NCBI RefSeq assembly: GCF_012396235.1
Contig: NZ_JAAXPA010000006.1
Span: forward strand, 277,386-341,385
Source of the DNA: Rhodococcus opacus
GTDB lineage: Bacteria > Actinomycetota > Actinomycetes > Mycobacteriales > Mycobacteriaceae
DNA length: 64,000 nt
Direction: 5' to 3'
A model generated the notes under the pieces. The model did no database searches. It saw nothing but the letters and a program-made list of their open reading frames with translations, and had not been told where the DNA came from. Below, one piece after another: positions 45,569 through 55,969 of the stretch. The number at the start of each line of letters is the position of its first letter. Positions within the stretch are counted from its first letter, which is position 1. The position numbers were made by a program, and so were the translations under genes.

Positions 45569-46192
45569 TCACCCCGGCACGGACCCCGGAGTCGGAGCCT
45601 CCTGCGACACCGAAAGCAGCACCCGCAAGTTGTCGGTGACCACCCGAGCGGAAATGGTCGGATCGATGGCGCGCTGAATACCCAGTCCGACACCGAGACT
45701 GAGGATGCTGCCGGCCGCATCCTCCGCGGGCACCGGCAGGACGACCCCGAGTGAGTCGGTGAACGACTTCAGCAGTGTCACCGTGATCTCCCGCGCGACC
45801 CCGAGAGTGGCGGTGAGTGCGTCGCGGAGTTCGGGATCGTGGCGGGACAACACGATCAGCTCGAACTCGAGCATGGTCCATCCGACGTCGCCGAGCGTCT
45901 TCTCCGCCCAGGTCTGGAACGCCTCGAGTCGCTCCTCCATCGTGTCGCCGCCGCCGAGCGCCTCGGCGATCTCCTGCCCCTTGGTGGCGTGGATGAGCCC
46001 GAGCACCTCGAGGCACAGTTCCTTCTTGTTCTTGAAGTTGGAGTACACCGCCCCCTTGGAATAGCCGGCCTCGTCGGCCACCTTCTCGAGCGACGTGGCC
46101 GCGTACCCGTCGGCCAGGAAGAGGTCGCGTGCAGTCGCGACGAGATGCGCCCGCGTGCGCGCCTGACTCTCCGACCTGGTCAATCGCGCCAT
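45569..46192 (-). CDS. TetR-family regulator
   Basis: A 207-residue TetR protein. The N-terminal helix-turn-helix reads ARTRAHLVATARDLFLADGYAATSLEKVADEAGYSKGAVYSNFKNK in sequence, and the rest is helical (TetR_C-like). GGGTGA precedes the ATG at 46192. It is divergent from the patatin gene; a palindrome ATACCG-C-CGGTAT lies in the shared promoter. It probably represses the patatin/monooxygenase operon and itself, released by a lipid or hydrophobic ligand. Confidence 0.88.
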   Translation of the reverse strand: MARLTRSESQARTRAHLVATARDLFLADGYAATSLEKVADEAGYSKGAVYSNFKNKKELCLEVLGLIHATKGQEIAEALGGGDTMEERLEAFQTWAEKTLGDVGWTMLEFELIVLSRHDPELRDALTATLGVAREITVTLLKSFTDSLGVVLPVPAEDAAGSILSLGVGLGIQRAIDPTISARVVTDNLRVLLSVSQEAPTPGSVPG

Positions 46193-46238
46193 GCTCACCC
46201 TTTCTTCGAAGCCCCTGCGAGAATATTCCAATTTTCAT

Positions 46239-46268
46239 ATACCGCCGGTATCTGGCTTCTGCTAGCTT
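46239..46268 (+). promoter_or_regulatory. TetR operator and leaderless promoter of the patatin operon
   Basis: ATACCG-C-CGGTAT at 46239-46251 is a perfect palindrome. TAGCTT at 46263-46268 is a -10 box 6 nt before the ATG at 46275. The palindrome covers the -35/spacer region, so repressor binding would exclude RNA polymerase. Confidence 0.6.
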
Positions 46269-46274
46269 CTAGAT

Positions 46275-47210
46275 ATGACTTCGAGTGACATACAACTCAG
46301 CCGCGGTCTGGTGATCGGTTGCGGCGGCACGCTCGGCGCGGCCTGGACGGTGGCGGCCCTGGTCGCCGTGAGCGACGCGCTGGCCTGGGACCCACGCGAC
46401 GCCGACGTCCTCGTGGGCACGTCCGCCGGCGCCGAACTCGTCACCATGCTGGGTGGCGGGGCGGGCGTCGACGAACTGCTTGCGATGCAGCTCGGTGGGC
46501 CCACCCATCCGGCGCTCGACGGACATCTCGCCGCCGCACCGGGACGGTTCCCGCCGGTCCCCGGGCCGGGCCTCGGTTCGCCAGGGCTGTTGCGCCGCGG
46601 GCTGCCACCCGTGACCGCCGCGAGCGGGCTCCTCCCCCACGGTCGCGGCGATGCCGCCTGGCTCGACCGGCTCGCACAGCGGTTCGTCTGCAACTCCGGC
46701 TGGGTGCGCCACCCGGCGACGTGGCTGGTGAGCATGGACTACGACACGGGAGAGCGCGTCGCGTTCGGCTCACCCGGTGCACCGACCGCCACCCTGTCCG
46801 AGGCGCTGCGGGCGTCGTGGGCGATACCCGGCTGGTATCCGCCGGTCCCCGTCGACGGCCGCCGGTTCGTCGACGGCGGCGCGGCGTCCACGGCATCCGC
46901 CGACCTGGTGCTGCCCCTCGAACTCGATGAGGTGGTCGTGCTGGCACCGATGGCGTCGACGGGCCGCATCGCCGGCCGCGGGGCGGCCCGGATCGAACGC
47001 CTGATGCTGCGGAACTGGATGAGTTCCGGGCTGGACGCCGAGATCGCGAAGCTGGAGGCGGCCGGCACCCGGGTGATACGCCTCGACGCGACCGCCGAGG
47101 ACCTCGCCGTCATGGGTCCGAACTTCATGGACGGCCGGCGTCGGCTCGCCACACTCGAACATTCCCTCGTCACCACCCGCACTCAGCTCGCGAACGGAGT
47201 ACGCGCATGA
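46275..47210 (+). CDS. Patatin-like phospholipase/esterase
   Basis: A 311-residue patatin-fold lipid hydrolase. GCGGTLGAAW forms the oxyanion glycine loop, VGTSAGA has the nucleophile Ser50, and FVDGGAAS near 200 has the partner Asp of the Ser-Asp dyad. It would cleave acyl esters of phospholipids or other lipids at the membrane. Its TGA overlaps the start of the flavin monooxygenase (ATGA), so the two are coupled; the TetR gene is divergent. Confidence 0.87.
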   Translation: MTSSDIQLSRGLVIGCGGTLGAAWTVAALVAVSDALAWDPRDADVLVGTSAGAELVTMLGGGAGVDELLAMQLGGPTHPALDGHLAAAPGRFPPVPGPGLGSPGLLRRGLPPVTAASGLLPHGRGDAAWLDRLAQRFVCNSGWVRHPATWLVSMDYDTGERVAFGSPGAPTATLSEALRASWAIPGWYPPVPVDGRRFVDGGAASTASADLVLPLELDEVVVLAPMASTGRIAGRGAARIERLMLRNWMSSGLDAEIAKLEAAGTRVIRLDATAEDLAVMGPNFMDGRRRLATLEHSLVTTRTQLANGVRA

Positions 47211-48688
47211 AGCATTACGACATTCTGATCGTCGGGGCCGGGATCTCCGGCATCGGAGCCGCAATTCGTCTGAAGCAGAGCGGAATCGACAACTTCGCCA
47301 TCCTCGAGAAGGGGGACGCGCTGGGCGGGACCTGGCGCGACAACACCTACCCGGGCTGCGCGTGCGATGTCCCCTCGGCCCTGTACTCCTACTCGTTCGC
47401 ACCCAACCGGGAGTGGTCGCGGTTGTTCGCCGGACAGGAGGAGATCCGCGGGTACATCGAGCGCACCGCCGCCGAACACGGGGTGCCCGCACACGTGAAG
47501 TTCGGCACCGAGATGCAGCGTGCCCAGTGGAGCGAACAGAGCAGGCGGTGGACGGTGGACACGTCCGCGGGCACGTTCACCGCGAACGCCGTCATCGCCG
47601 CCGCCGGACCGTGGAACGAACCGCTCGTTCCCACCATCCCCGGCCTCGACACCTTCACCGGCGAGGTGTTCCATTCCTCCCGCTGGAATCACACCTACGA
47701 CCTCACCGGCAAACGCGTGGCCGTCGTCGGAACCGGTGCGTCCGCAGTGCAATTCGTCCCGGCGATCCAGCCGCAGGTCGAAATGCTGCATCTCTACCAG
47801 CGCACCGCGCAGTGGGTGCTACCGAAACCGGATCACACCCTGCCCGGCGTCGAGCGCGCGATCCTGCGCCGGGTACCGGGTGCGATCCGCGCGCTGCGAC
47901 GCGTCGAGTACGCGATCATGGAATCGCTCGGACTCGGTTTCCGGCACCCGTGGATCCTGCGGGTGATCCAGCCGGTCGGCAAGGCACAACTCCGCGCGCA
48001 GGTGCGGGATCCGAAGCTGCGCACGGCATTGACCCCCGACTACACGCTCGGGTGCAAGCGACTGCTGCTGTCCAACACCTACTACCCCGCACTCACCCGC
48101 CCGAATGTCGAGGTGCATGCCAACGCCGTGGAGTCGGTGCGCGGAAACGTCGTCATCGGCAGCGACGGCGCAGAACGGGAAGTGGACGCCATCATCTTCG
48201 GCACCGGCTTCCACATCCTCGACATGCCGATCGGTGCCACGGTGTTCGACGGCGACGGTCGCAGCCTCGACGATCACTGGAACGGCAGCCCGCAGGCCTA
48301 CCTCGGCACCACCGTCGCGGGTTTTCCCAACGCCTTCGTCCTCCTCGGGCCCGCGCTGGGCACCGGCCACACGTCGGCGTTCATGATCCTCGAGGCGCAA
48401 CTCGACTACCTGATCCAGGCCGTCACCAGTGCCCGGAGCAACGGGTGGACCAGGATGGAACCGCGCCGGGAAGTGCAGGACGCGTTCAACGCCCAGGTCC
48501 AGGAAGCCCTGGCCACCACCGTGTACAACGCCGGTGGCTGCCAGAGCTACTTCCTCGACGCCAACGGCCGCAACAGCTTCAACTGGCCGTGGTCGACCGA
48601 CCGCATGCGGCAGCGACTCGGCCGGTTCGACGAGGCGGCGTACGACGTGTCGTGTGAGCCGGCGTCGGCTACAGCGATCTCGCGATGA
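47207..48688 (+). CDS. Flavin-containing monooxygenase, Baeyer-Villiger type
   Basis: A 493-residue class B flavoprotein monooxygenase. Two Rossmann motifs are clear: VGAGISGIGAAIRLKQSG for FAD (about 8-25) and VVGTGASAVQFVPAI for NADPH (about 176-190). Between them, FTGEVFHSSRW (about 150-160) matches the BVMO fingerprint F-x-G-x3-H-x3-W. ALGGTWRDNTYPGCACDVP is also typical. It would insert oxygen next to a ketone or oxidise a heteroatom. It resembles mycobacterial MymA/EthA-group enzymes. Its last 20 bp overlap the 3' end of the convergent acyl-CoA dehydrogenase gene. Confidence 0.87.
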   Translation: MKHYDILIVGAGISGIGAAIRLKQSGIDNFAILEKGDALGGTWRDNTYPGCACDVPSALYSYSFAPNREWSRLFAGQEEIRGYIERTAAEHGVPAHVKFGTEMQRAQWSEQSRRWTVDTSAGTFTANAVIAAAGPWNEPLVPTIPGLDTFTGEVFHSSRWNHTYDLTGKRVAVVGTGASAVQFVPAIQPQVEMLHLYQRTAQWVLPKPDHTLPGVERAILRRVPGAIRALRRVEYAIMESLGLGFRHPWILRVIQPVGKAQLRAQVRDPKLRTALTPDYTLGCKRLLLSNTYYPALTRPNVEVHANAVESVRGNVVIGSDGAEREVDAIIFGTGFHILDMPIGATVFDGDGRSLDDHWNGSPQAYLGTTVAGFPNAFVLLGPALGTGHTSAFMILEAQLDYLIQAVTSARSNGWTRMEPRREVQDAFNAQVQEALATTVYNAGGCQSYFLDANGRNSFNWPWSTDRMRQRLGRFDEAAYDVSCEPASATAISR

Positions 48689-49814
48689 TTCCCTTCATCA
48701 CCTCGTTGGCGCCCGCGTAGATCTTCTGGACGCGGGCGTCCTCGTACATCCGGGCGATCAGGTACTCGCGCATGTACCCGTAACCGCCGTGCAACTGCAC
48801 GCACCGGTCGATCACCGCGCACTGCTGCTCGGTGAGCCAGTACTTGACCATCGCCGCCTCGGACGGGTCCAGTTCCCCACGCAGGTGCGCCTCGATGCAG
48901 TGGTCCAGGAACACCGCACAGGTGCGGGCGATGGTCTGGCACTCGGCCAGCTCGAACGCCGTGTTCTGGAACTCGAACAGACTGTGCCCGAACGCCTGCC
49001 GCGACTTCGTGTACGCAACGGTGTCCTCCACCGCACGCGTCATCGCACCGGACGCCTGCGCGCCGATGATCAACCGCTCCTGCACCAACTGCGCCATCAG
49101 CTGCCCGAAACCCTGCCCCTCCTCGCCGAGCAGATTCGACACCGGCACCCGCACATCGGTGAACGACAACTCCGACGTGTCGGCCCCGTGCTGACCGACC
49201 TTGTCCAGCACCCGCCCGACAGCGAACCCCGGGCAGTCCCGCAGATCGACGATCAGCAGCGCCACCCCCTTGGCACCGGCCTTCGGGTCGGTCTTGACCG
49301 CCAGCACGATCATGTCGGCCGACGCACCGTTGGTGATGAACGTCTTCGACCCGTTGACGATGTACTCGTCACCGTCCCGGATGGCGGTGGTCTTGATCGC
49401 CTTGAGATCCGAGCCGGCGCCGGGCTCGGTCATGCCGATGGCGCCGAGAATCTCCCCGGTCGCCATCGCCGGCAGCCAGGTCTTCTTCTGCTCCTCGGTG
49501 CCGTACGCGAGGAGGTAGTGCGCGACGATGCCCGAATGCACCGAGATGCCGAGCGCGAGGTCGCCGGCATAGCCCTGGGCCTCGAACACGGCGAGATCGT
49601 GCGCGAACGTGCCCCCACCGCCGCCGTACTCCTCCGGGATCGAGCAGCACAGCAACCCCAGCTTGCCGGCCGCGAGCCACACCGCACGGTCGATGCGGTG
49701 CTGGGCGTCCCACTTCTCGTTGTGCGCGACCACCTCACGTTCGAAGAACCCGACCGCGAGCTCGGACAGGGCCTTCACCTCGTCGTCGTGCCACGACGGG
49801 ATGTGCTTCTTCAT
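48669..49814 (-). CDS. Acyl-CoA dehydrogenase
   Basis: A 381-residue FadE-type flavoprotein desaturating acyl-CoA. It contains GMTEPGAGSDLKAIKTTA, NGSKTFITNGASADM, and GGYGYMREY near the C-terminus. The usual C-terminal catalytic Glu (IYEG) is replaced by Ala in KIYAGANEVMKG. QERLIIGAQA around 255 probably supplies the base, as in isovaleryl- and long-chain enzymes. That points to branched or long substrates, for example of the citronellyl type. It lies 14 bp after the thiolase on the same strand. Confidence 0.9.
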   Translation of the reverse strand: MKKHIPSWHDDEVKALSELAVGFFEREVVAHNEKWDAQHRIDRAVWLAAGKLGLLCCSIPEEYGGGGGTFAHDLAVFEAQGYAGDLALGISVHSGIVAHYLLAYGTEEQKKTWLPAMATGEILGAIGMTEPGAGSDLKAIKTTAIRDGDEYIVNGSKTFITNGASADMIVLAVKTDPKAGAKGVALLIVDLRDCPGFAVGRVLDKVGQHGADTSELSFTDVRVPVSNLLGEEGQGFGQLMAQLVQERLIIGAQASGAMTRAVEDTVAYTKSRQAFGHSLFEFQNTAFELAECQTIARTCAVFLDHCIEAHLRGELDPSEAAMVKYWLTEQQCAVIDRCVQLHGGYGYMREYLIARMYEDARVQKIYAGANEVMKGIIARSL

Positions 49815-49828
49815 CGCCTGCCCTGTTT

Positions 49829-51010
<1,182 letters not shown>

Positions 51011-51102
51011 GACGTGTCCTTCCGTCTCTCTACCAGTATGGAGAGATAGTAGGACTTCAAAGTACCCAGCGGTTCACGCAGGGCCTCCGGCACCTCGTCG
51101 GG

Positions 51103-52659
51103 TCAGGTTCCGCGGATCAGATCGGCGCACTTCTCGGCCATCGTCATGACCGTGATATTGGGATTGACGTAGGGCAGTTTCGGCATCGCGGACGCGTCGA
51201 CCACCCGCAGATCGCGGACGCCCTTCACCCGCAGTTCCGGATCGAGGACGGCCATCGGGTCGGTGGCCGCACCCATCCTGGCGGTCCCGGCGGGGTGGTA
51301 CACCGTGTTGTGCGTCCGGTGCGCGTAGTCGATCAGTTCGTCGTCGGTGACCGCCTCCGGCCCGGGAGCCAGTTCCCTCGTGATCCAGCCGCGGAGAGGT
51401 TCCTGCTCGGCGATGCGACGTGCCAGCCGGATTCCGGCGAGCATCACCGCCTCGTCGTGGCCGTCGGGGTCGGTGAAATACCGGGGATCCACTCGCGGAC
51501 GATCCCGGAAGTCGCGGGACCGCAGCCGCACCGTTCCGCGAGAGAGTCCCTGCGTGACGTTCGGGGTGAGACAGAAGCCGTTGTCCGTGGTCGGGTATCC
51601 CCACCGGAGTGTGTTCATGTCGAACGGCACGCTGCCGTAGTGCATCATCAGGTCCGGATGGTTCAACCCCTCCTCGGTGGCGGCGAACAGACCGATCTCC
51701 CACCACTGGGTGGACGTCTCGACCATCGGCCGGGACGCCTCCCAGAACACCAGCGCCTCGACGTGATCGTCGAGGTTCTGCCCGACCCCGGGGGCGTCGA
51801 CCCGAACCCGCACACCCATCTCGCGCAGGTGCACCGTCGGCCCGATACCCGAGAGCATCAAAAGTTTCGGTGTGTCGATGGCCCCGGCGGTGACGATCAC
51901 CTCGCGGCGCGCGGACACGGTGTCGTATCCGATGAGATCGGGGCGCTGGTACCGCACGCCGGTCGCCGCCAGCGCGTCGTCGATGACGATCTCGCTGACC
52001 CGGCAGTCGGTGCGCACGTCGAGGTTGGGGCGGGACCCGAGAATCGGATGCAGGTAGGCGTGCGACGTCGACATGCGCGTGCCGTCCTCGGACGCGTTGA
52101 TCTGGAACCACCCCGCCCCGTCGAGCACCGTCGTGCCCCGGTTGAACTGCACGGTGGGCAACCCGACCTTCGCCGCGGCCTCGAGCAGGGCCACGCCGCA
52201 CGGGTCGTTCGGCGGGACGTCACGCAACCGCACCGGACCGCTGCGGCCGTGCTGCTCGCCGGGGGCGTCGTTGTTCTCCACCCGCGCCACGAGCGGCAGG
52301 ACGTCCTTCGCGCCCCAGCCGGTGGCGCCCGCCGCCGCCCAGTCGTCGAGTGTCTCGGCGGGTGGCCAGAACGCGATGCACGAATTGTGGGAGGAGCATC
52401 CGCCGAGCACCTTGGCGCGGGCGTGCCGCATGAAGCTGTTGCCCTTCTCCTGCGGCTCGACCGGATAGTCCCAGTCGTAGCCTGAGTCCAGCAGATGCAT
52501 CCATTGCGACAGCTCGAGGACGTTGCGGTCACCGACGTCGGACGGCCCGGCCTCCACGAGGCAGACGGTCACCGAGGGGTCCTCGCTGAGCCGCGCGGCG
52601 AGCACACATCCGGCCGTTCCCCCGCCTGCGATGACGTAGTCGAACACGGTGTCCGTCAT
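51103..52659 (-). CDS. GMC-family oxidoreductase (choline-dehydrogenase-like)
   Basis: A 518-residue FAD enzyme of the glucose-methanol-choline family. IAGGGTAGCVLAARLSEDP is the FAD motif, GGCSSHNSCIAFWPP the signature region, and YHPAGTARMG provides the catalytic His, with a later Asn in YVNPNITV. It oxidises an alcohol to an aldehyde; with the betaine-aldehyde-dehydrogenase-like ALDH upstream, choline or a similar amino alcohol is plausible. The ATG overlaps the permease stop (ATGA). It is shorter than the usual 540-560-residue BetA. Confidence 0.87.
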   Translation of the reverse strand: MTDTVFDYVIAGGGTAGCVLAARLSEDPSVTVCLVEAGPSDVGDRNVLELSQWMHLLDSGYDWDYPVEPQEKGNSFMRHARAKVLGGCSSHNSCIAFWPPAETLDDWAAAGATGWGAKDVLPLVARVENNDAPGEQHGRSGPVRLRDVPPNDPCGVALLEAAAKVGLPTVQFNRGTTVLDGAGWFQINASEDGTRMSTSHAYLHPILGSRPNLDVRTDCRVSEIVIDDALAATGVRYQRPDLIGYDTVSARREVIVTAGAIDTPKLLMLSGIGPTVHLREMGVRVRVDAPGVGQNLDDHVEALVFWEASRPMVETSTQWWEIGLFAATEEGLNHPDLMMHYGSVPFDMNTLRWGYPTTDNGFCLTPNVTQGLSRGTVRLRSRDFRDRPRVDPRYFTDPDGHDEAVMLAGIRLARRIAEQEPLRGWITRELAPGPEAVTDDELIDYAHRTHNTVYHPAGTARMGAATDPMAVLDPELRVKGVRDLRVVDASAMPKLPYVNPNITVMTMAEKCADLIRGT

Positions 52660-54215
52660 GGCAGTTCACTCTCCGCCTCGTCCTTCGACGACGCCGCGTG
52701 CGAGGCGAGACATCCGATGTGGTTGCGGCCCTTCACCGCATACCAGAGGAGACCGAGCCCGAGAATGATGCCGATGTAGACGAACGCACCCCACGTGTTG
52801 TACCAGGGAGTGCCGTACACCTCGGGGCGCGGCCACGCGAGATTGAGCGCCATCCCCACTCCCCACAGCACGGCGAAGATGTTCACCGGAAGCCCCCACC
52901 GGCCCATCGTGAAGTAGCCGCTCTCCGCGAGTTCCTTCGGCGGCCACTGCCCCTGCAGGCGTTTCTTCAGCAGCGGCCCGGTGACCATGAGGTACGCCAG
53001 GTAGATCATGATGATCGCGATCGACGTCAGCACCGTGAAGATCTGCGGCTGACCGATGTTGATGACGAGGATGAACGCCGCGAGCACACCGATCACGATG
53101 GCGGGGACCACGGGCGTCTGATGCTTCGGGTTGACGTGGGCCAGCCGCTCCCCGAAGGGCAGCGCGTTGTCGCGGGCCATCGCGAACGTGAGCCGGATGG
53201 CCGCGGCGTGCACCGCGAGCGAACACACCGTGACCGCGACGACGATGCAGACCAGGAAGATCTTGCCGAGCGGCCCCCACATCACCTGCTCGACGATGTA
53301 CTGCAGGCCGCCCTCGCTGCTGCCGATCAGCGGATCCTCGAGGTCGGGGGCCGACATGACGGCGAACACCAGGATCGCCCCGCCGATCACGAACGAGGCG
53401 AGGATCGCCCGCAGGATCGCCTTGGGCGCCGTCCGCCGGGGGTCGACGGTCTCCTCGCCGAGCGAACTCGCGGTGTCGAATCCGTACATCACGTAGCCCG
53501 ACGCGAGTGACGCCACGAGGAAGACGGTCAGATAGCCGCCGCTCTCTCCGGCGCCGTAACCGTGGGTGGAGAAGAACACGTCCGGACCGCGAGTGATGTT
53601 GGCGGCGAGGATGACGGCGATGAGCACGGCCGCGATCAATTCGATGAAGACACCCGAACTGTTGATGAGGGCCATCAGCTTGACGCCGAACGCGTTGACG
53701 GCCGTGGTGAACGCGATCATGATGGTGCCGAGAATCACGGCGTTGGTGGCGAAGTCGTATTCACCGCTGCCGTCACCGATGATCTGGAACCCGCTCCACA
53801 GCCGCGGAAGGTTGAGTTGCAGCGCGAGCACGACCGCGGAGAGGGTCACGATCGACGCGGTGAGCATCAGCCAGCCCGACGACCATCCCACGATCCTGCT
53901 GCCGAGCAGCTTGGCCCAGTTGTAGACCGAGCCGGCGACGGGGTACTTGGCGGCGAGCTCCATGAAACACAGGGCGACGGCCATCTGCCCGACGAACACC
54001 ATCGGCCAGGACCACAGGTACGCCGGCCCCGCGGTGCCGAACCCGAAGTAGAACAACTGGAACGTGCCGGTGAGAATCGAGATGTAGCTGACCCCCGCCG
54101 CGAAACTGGCGAATTTACCGAGGCTGCGGTCCAATTCCTGTTTGTACCCCAGTTCGCCGAGTCCACTGTCCCCCGGCGCACCTCCGTCACCCACTGCTCC
54201 GTGCCGAGTAGCCAT
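52656..54215 (-). CDS. APC-superfamily amino acid/amine permease
   Basis: A 519-residue 12-TM permease. The N-terminus is soluble, LGYKQELDRSLGKFASFAAGVSYISI leads into TM1, and GSVYNWAKLLGSRIVGWSSGW and YGFDTASSLGEETVDPRRTAPKAI are typical of the eukaryotic-like GABA/choline permease branch (BAT1/HNM1 type). It probably imports the amine oxidised by the flanking enzymes. It is the middle gene of the operon: 27 bp after the ALDH and 4-nt overlap with the GMC gene. Confidence 0.88.
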   Translation of the reverse strand: MATRHGAVGDGGAPGDSGLGELGYKQELDRSLGKFASFAAGVSYISILTGTFQLFYFGFGTAGPAYLWSWPMVFVGQMAVALCFMELAAKYPVAGSVYNWAKLLGSRIVGWSSGWLMLTASIVTLSAVVLALQLNLPRLWSGFQIIGDGSGEYDFATNAVILGTIMIAFTTAVNAFGVKLMALINSSGVFIELIAAVLIAVILAANITRGPDVFFSTHGYGAGESGGYLTVFLVASLASGYVMYGFDTASSLGEETVDPRRTAPKAILRAILASFVIGGAILVFAVMSAPDLEDPLIGSSEGGLQYIVEQVMWGPLGKIFLVCIVVAVTVCSLAVHAAAIRLTFAMARDNALPFGERLAHVNPKHQTPVVPAIVIGVLAAFILVINIGQPQIFTVLTSIAIIMIYLAYLMVTGPLLKKRLQGQWPPKELAESGYFTMGRWGLPVNIFAVLWGVGMALNLAWPRPEVYGTPWYNTWGAFVYIGIILGLGLLWYAVKGRNHIGCLASHAASSKDEAESELP

Positions 54216-54242
54216 GGTTCTCTCGCCTCTCCGTGCGCCGAC

Positions 54243-55745
54243 CTAGCCGTTGTCGAACCACCCCGCCGCCGTGGGCGAGGTGTTGTGCCAGATATGTTTC
54301 GTCTCCTGGTATTCCGCCAGACCGGTGGGACCGAGTTCGCGCCCGTTCCCCGACATCTTGAAGCCGCCCCACTCGGCGGCCGCGGTGTAGTAGCCGAAGT
54401 CGTTGAGCCACACCGTTCCGTGGCGCAGACCGCGCACCATCCGCTCGCCCCGCGCACTGTCGGCGGTCCGGACGCCGGCGGCGAGGCCGTATTCGGTGTC
54501 GTTGCCCAGTCGCAGCGCCTCCTCCTCCGTGCTGAAGCGCTCGACCGTGAGGATCGGTCCGAACGTCTCCTCCTGCACGACGCGCATGGTGCGGTCGCAG
54601 TGGTCGAAGATGGTGGGCAGGTAGTAGCTCCCGTCCGCCAGCGCGGGATCGGAGGGCCGGGCGCCCCCGGTCACCAACCGGGCGCCCTCGGAGAGGCCGA
54701 GCGCCACGTACCGTTCGACCTTCTCCCGGTGGGCCTCGGATACCAGCGGGCCGGTTCGGCTCGCGGGATCGAGACCGTTGCCCATCCGGATCTTCTCCGC
54801 CCGCGCGGCCAGTGCGGCGACGAACCGGTCGGCGATGGACTCCTCGATGATCAGGCGGGTTCCCGCCGAGCACACCTGCCCGGAGTGCAGGAACACCCCG
54901 GTGAGCACCTGGTCCACCGAATCGTCTCCGTCGGCGTCGGCGAAGACGATGTGCGGATTCTTGCCACCGAGTTCCACCGCCACCTTGGTGACGTTCTTCG
55001 CCGCGGTCTCGAGGATGACGCGTCCGGTGGCCAGCCCGCCGGTGAACGAGATGAAGTCGACGTCGGGGGTGCCCGTGAGCGCGGCGCCCAGGACGGCGCC
55101 GCTGCCCTGCACGAGGTTCACCACCCCGGCGGGGGCACCCGCTTCGGCGATCAGCGCGGTGAACGCAATGGTGCTGAGCGGGGTCACCTCGCTCGGTTTG
55201 AGGACCATGGTGCACCCGGCGGCCAGCGCGGGCGCCACCTTCCAGGAGATCTGCAGCAGCGGGTAGTTCCACGGTGCGATGAGCACGCACACACCGATCG
55301 GCTCACGCACCACCCGGCTGATCACCTCGGGGCGCCCGACATCGACCAGATTGTCGGCTTCGACCGCGGCGAGTTGCGCGTAGTACCGGAACACCGACAC
55401 CACGTCGTCTATGTCGATCCTGCTCTCCTCCAGAGTTTTTCCGGTGTCGAGCGTCTCGATGCGCGCCAGGGTCTCCTTGTCTCGCTCGAGGAGATCGGCG
55501 ATCCTCGCGACCAACGCCGTGCGCTCGGCGACGGGTGTGTGGGGCCAGGTTCCCTCGTCGAACGCCGCGCGGGCCGCGGCGACTGCGCGGGTCGCGTCCT
55601 CCGGGGAGGCCTCGTCGACGGTGGCGACCACCGATCCGTCGGCCGGATTGATGCAGTCCCGGGTCTCACCGGAGCTGGAGCGGATCCACTGCCCGTCGAC
55701 GAACAGGCCCGTGTTCAAGTGGTCATCGATCGACTGGTCCTGCAT
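54243..55745 (-). CDS. Aldehyde dehydrogenase (betaine-aldehyde-dehydrogenase-like)
   Basis: A 500-residue NAD(P)-dependent ALDH. Catalytic Glu258 (VAVELGGKNPH) and Cys292 (SGQVCSAGTR) are in family spacing, with APWNYPLLQISWKVAPAL and TFGPILTVERF also present. The wording is close to BetB/GbsA-type enzymes. I start at ATG 55745 with CACGGAG upstream; a GTG directly before it gives one more residue. It is the first gene of the ALDH-permease-GMC operon, divergent from the AKR at 55970. Confidence 0.9.
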   Translation of the reverse strand: MQDQSIDDHLNTGLFVDGQWIRSSSGETRDCINPADGSVVATVDEASPEDATRAVAAARAAFDEGTWPHTPVAERTALVARIADLLERDKETLARIETLDTGKTLEESRIDIDDVVSVFRYYAQLAAVEADNLVDVGRPEVISRVVREPIGVCVLIAPWNYPLLQISWKVAPALAAGCTMVLKPSEVTPLSTIAFTALIAEAGAPAGVVNLVQGSGAVLGAALTGTPDVDFISFTGGLATGRVILETAAKNVTKVAVELGGKNPHIVFADADGDDSVDQVLTGVFLHSGQVCSAGTRLIIEESIADRFVAALAARAEKIRMGNGLDPASRTGPLVSEAHREKVERYVALGLSEGARLVTGGARPSDPALADGSYYLPTIFDHCDRTMRVVQEETFGPILTVERFSTEEEALRLGNDTEYGLAAGVRTADSARGERMVRGLRHGTVWLNDFGYYTAAAEWGGFKMSGNGRELGPTGLAEYQETKHIWHNTSPTAAGWFDNG

Positions 55746-55785
55746 CACTCAACTCCGTGTCTCGCCGGAACGAACGCCCCCCTTT

Positions 55786-55858
55786 ACGGTATGCCGTCGG
55801 AGTCGCGGTGGGCGGGGATCGCGCACACATGTCCGATTCACGACGGTATACGTTACCG
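55786..55858. promoter_or_regulatory. Two palindromes in the divergent ALDH/AKR promoter region
   Basis: ACGG-TATG-CCGT at 55786-55797 and CGGTA-N5-TACCG at 55844-55858 lie in the 224-bp intergenic region. They share CGGTA half-sites, suggesting one regulator; no regulator gene is adjacent. Confidence 0.45.
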
Positions 55859-55969
55859 AGAAGACTGTGTCCGGTAGCCGGACGCACGTGCGCCTAGCGG
55901 CTGCGATAGCGTCGTCAGGCGAACTCTTCGCACATTCCCGGACAGGACACACCTAGAAACGGAGCACCC

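Noticed and set aside
53562..55877. A 771-codon open frame on the plus strand
   Set aside because: It lies antisense to the APC permease and aldehyde dehydrogenase, has low-complexity Arg/Gly/His-rich translation and no start signal; such frames are common in GC-rich DNA.
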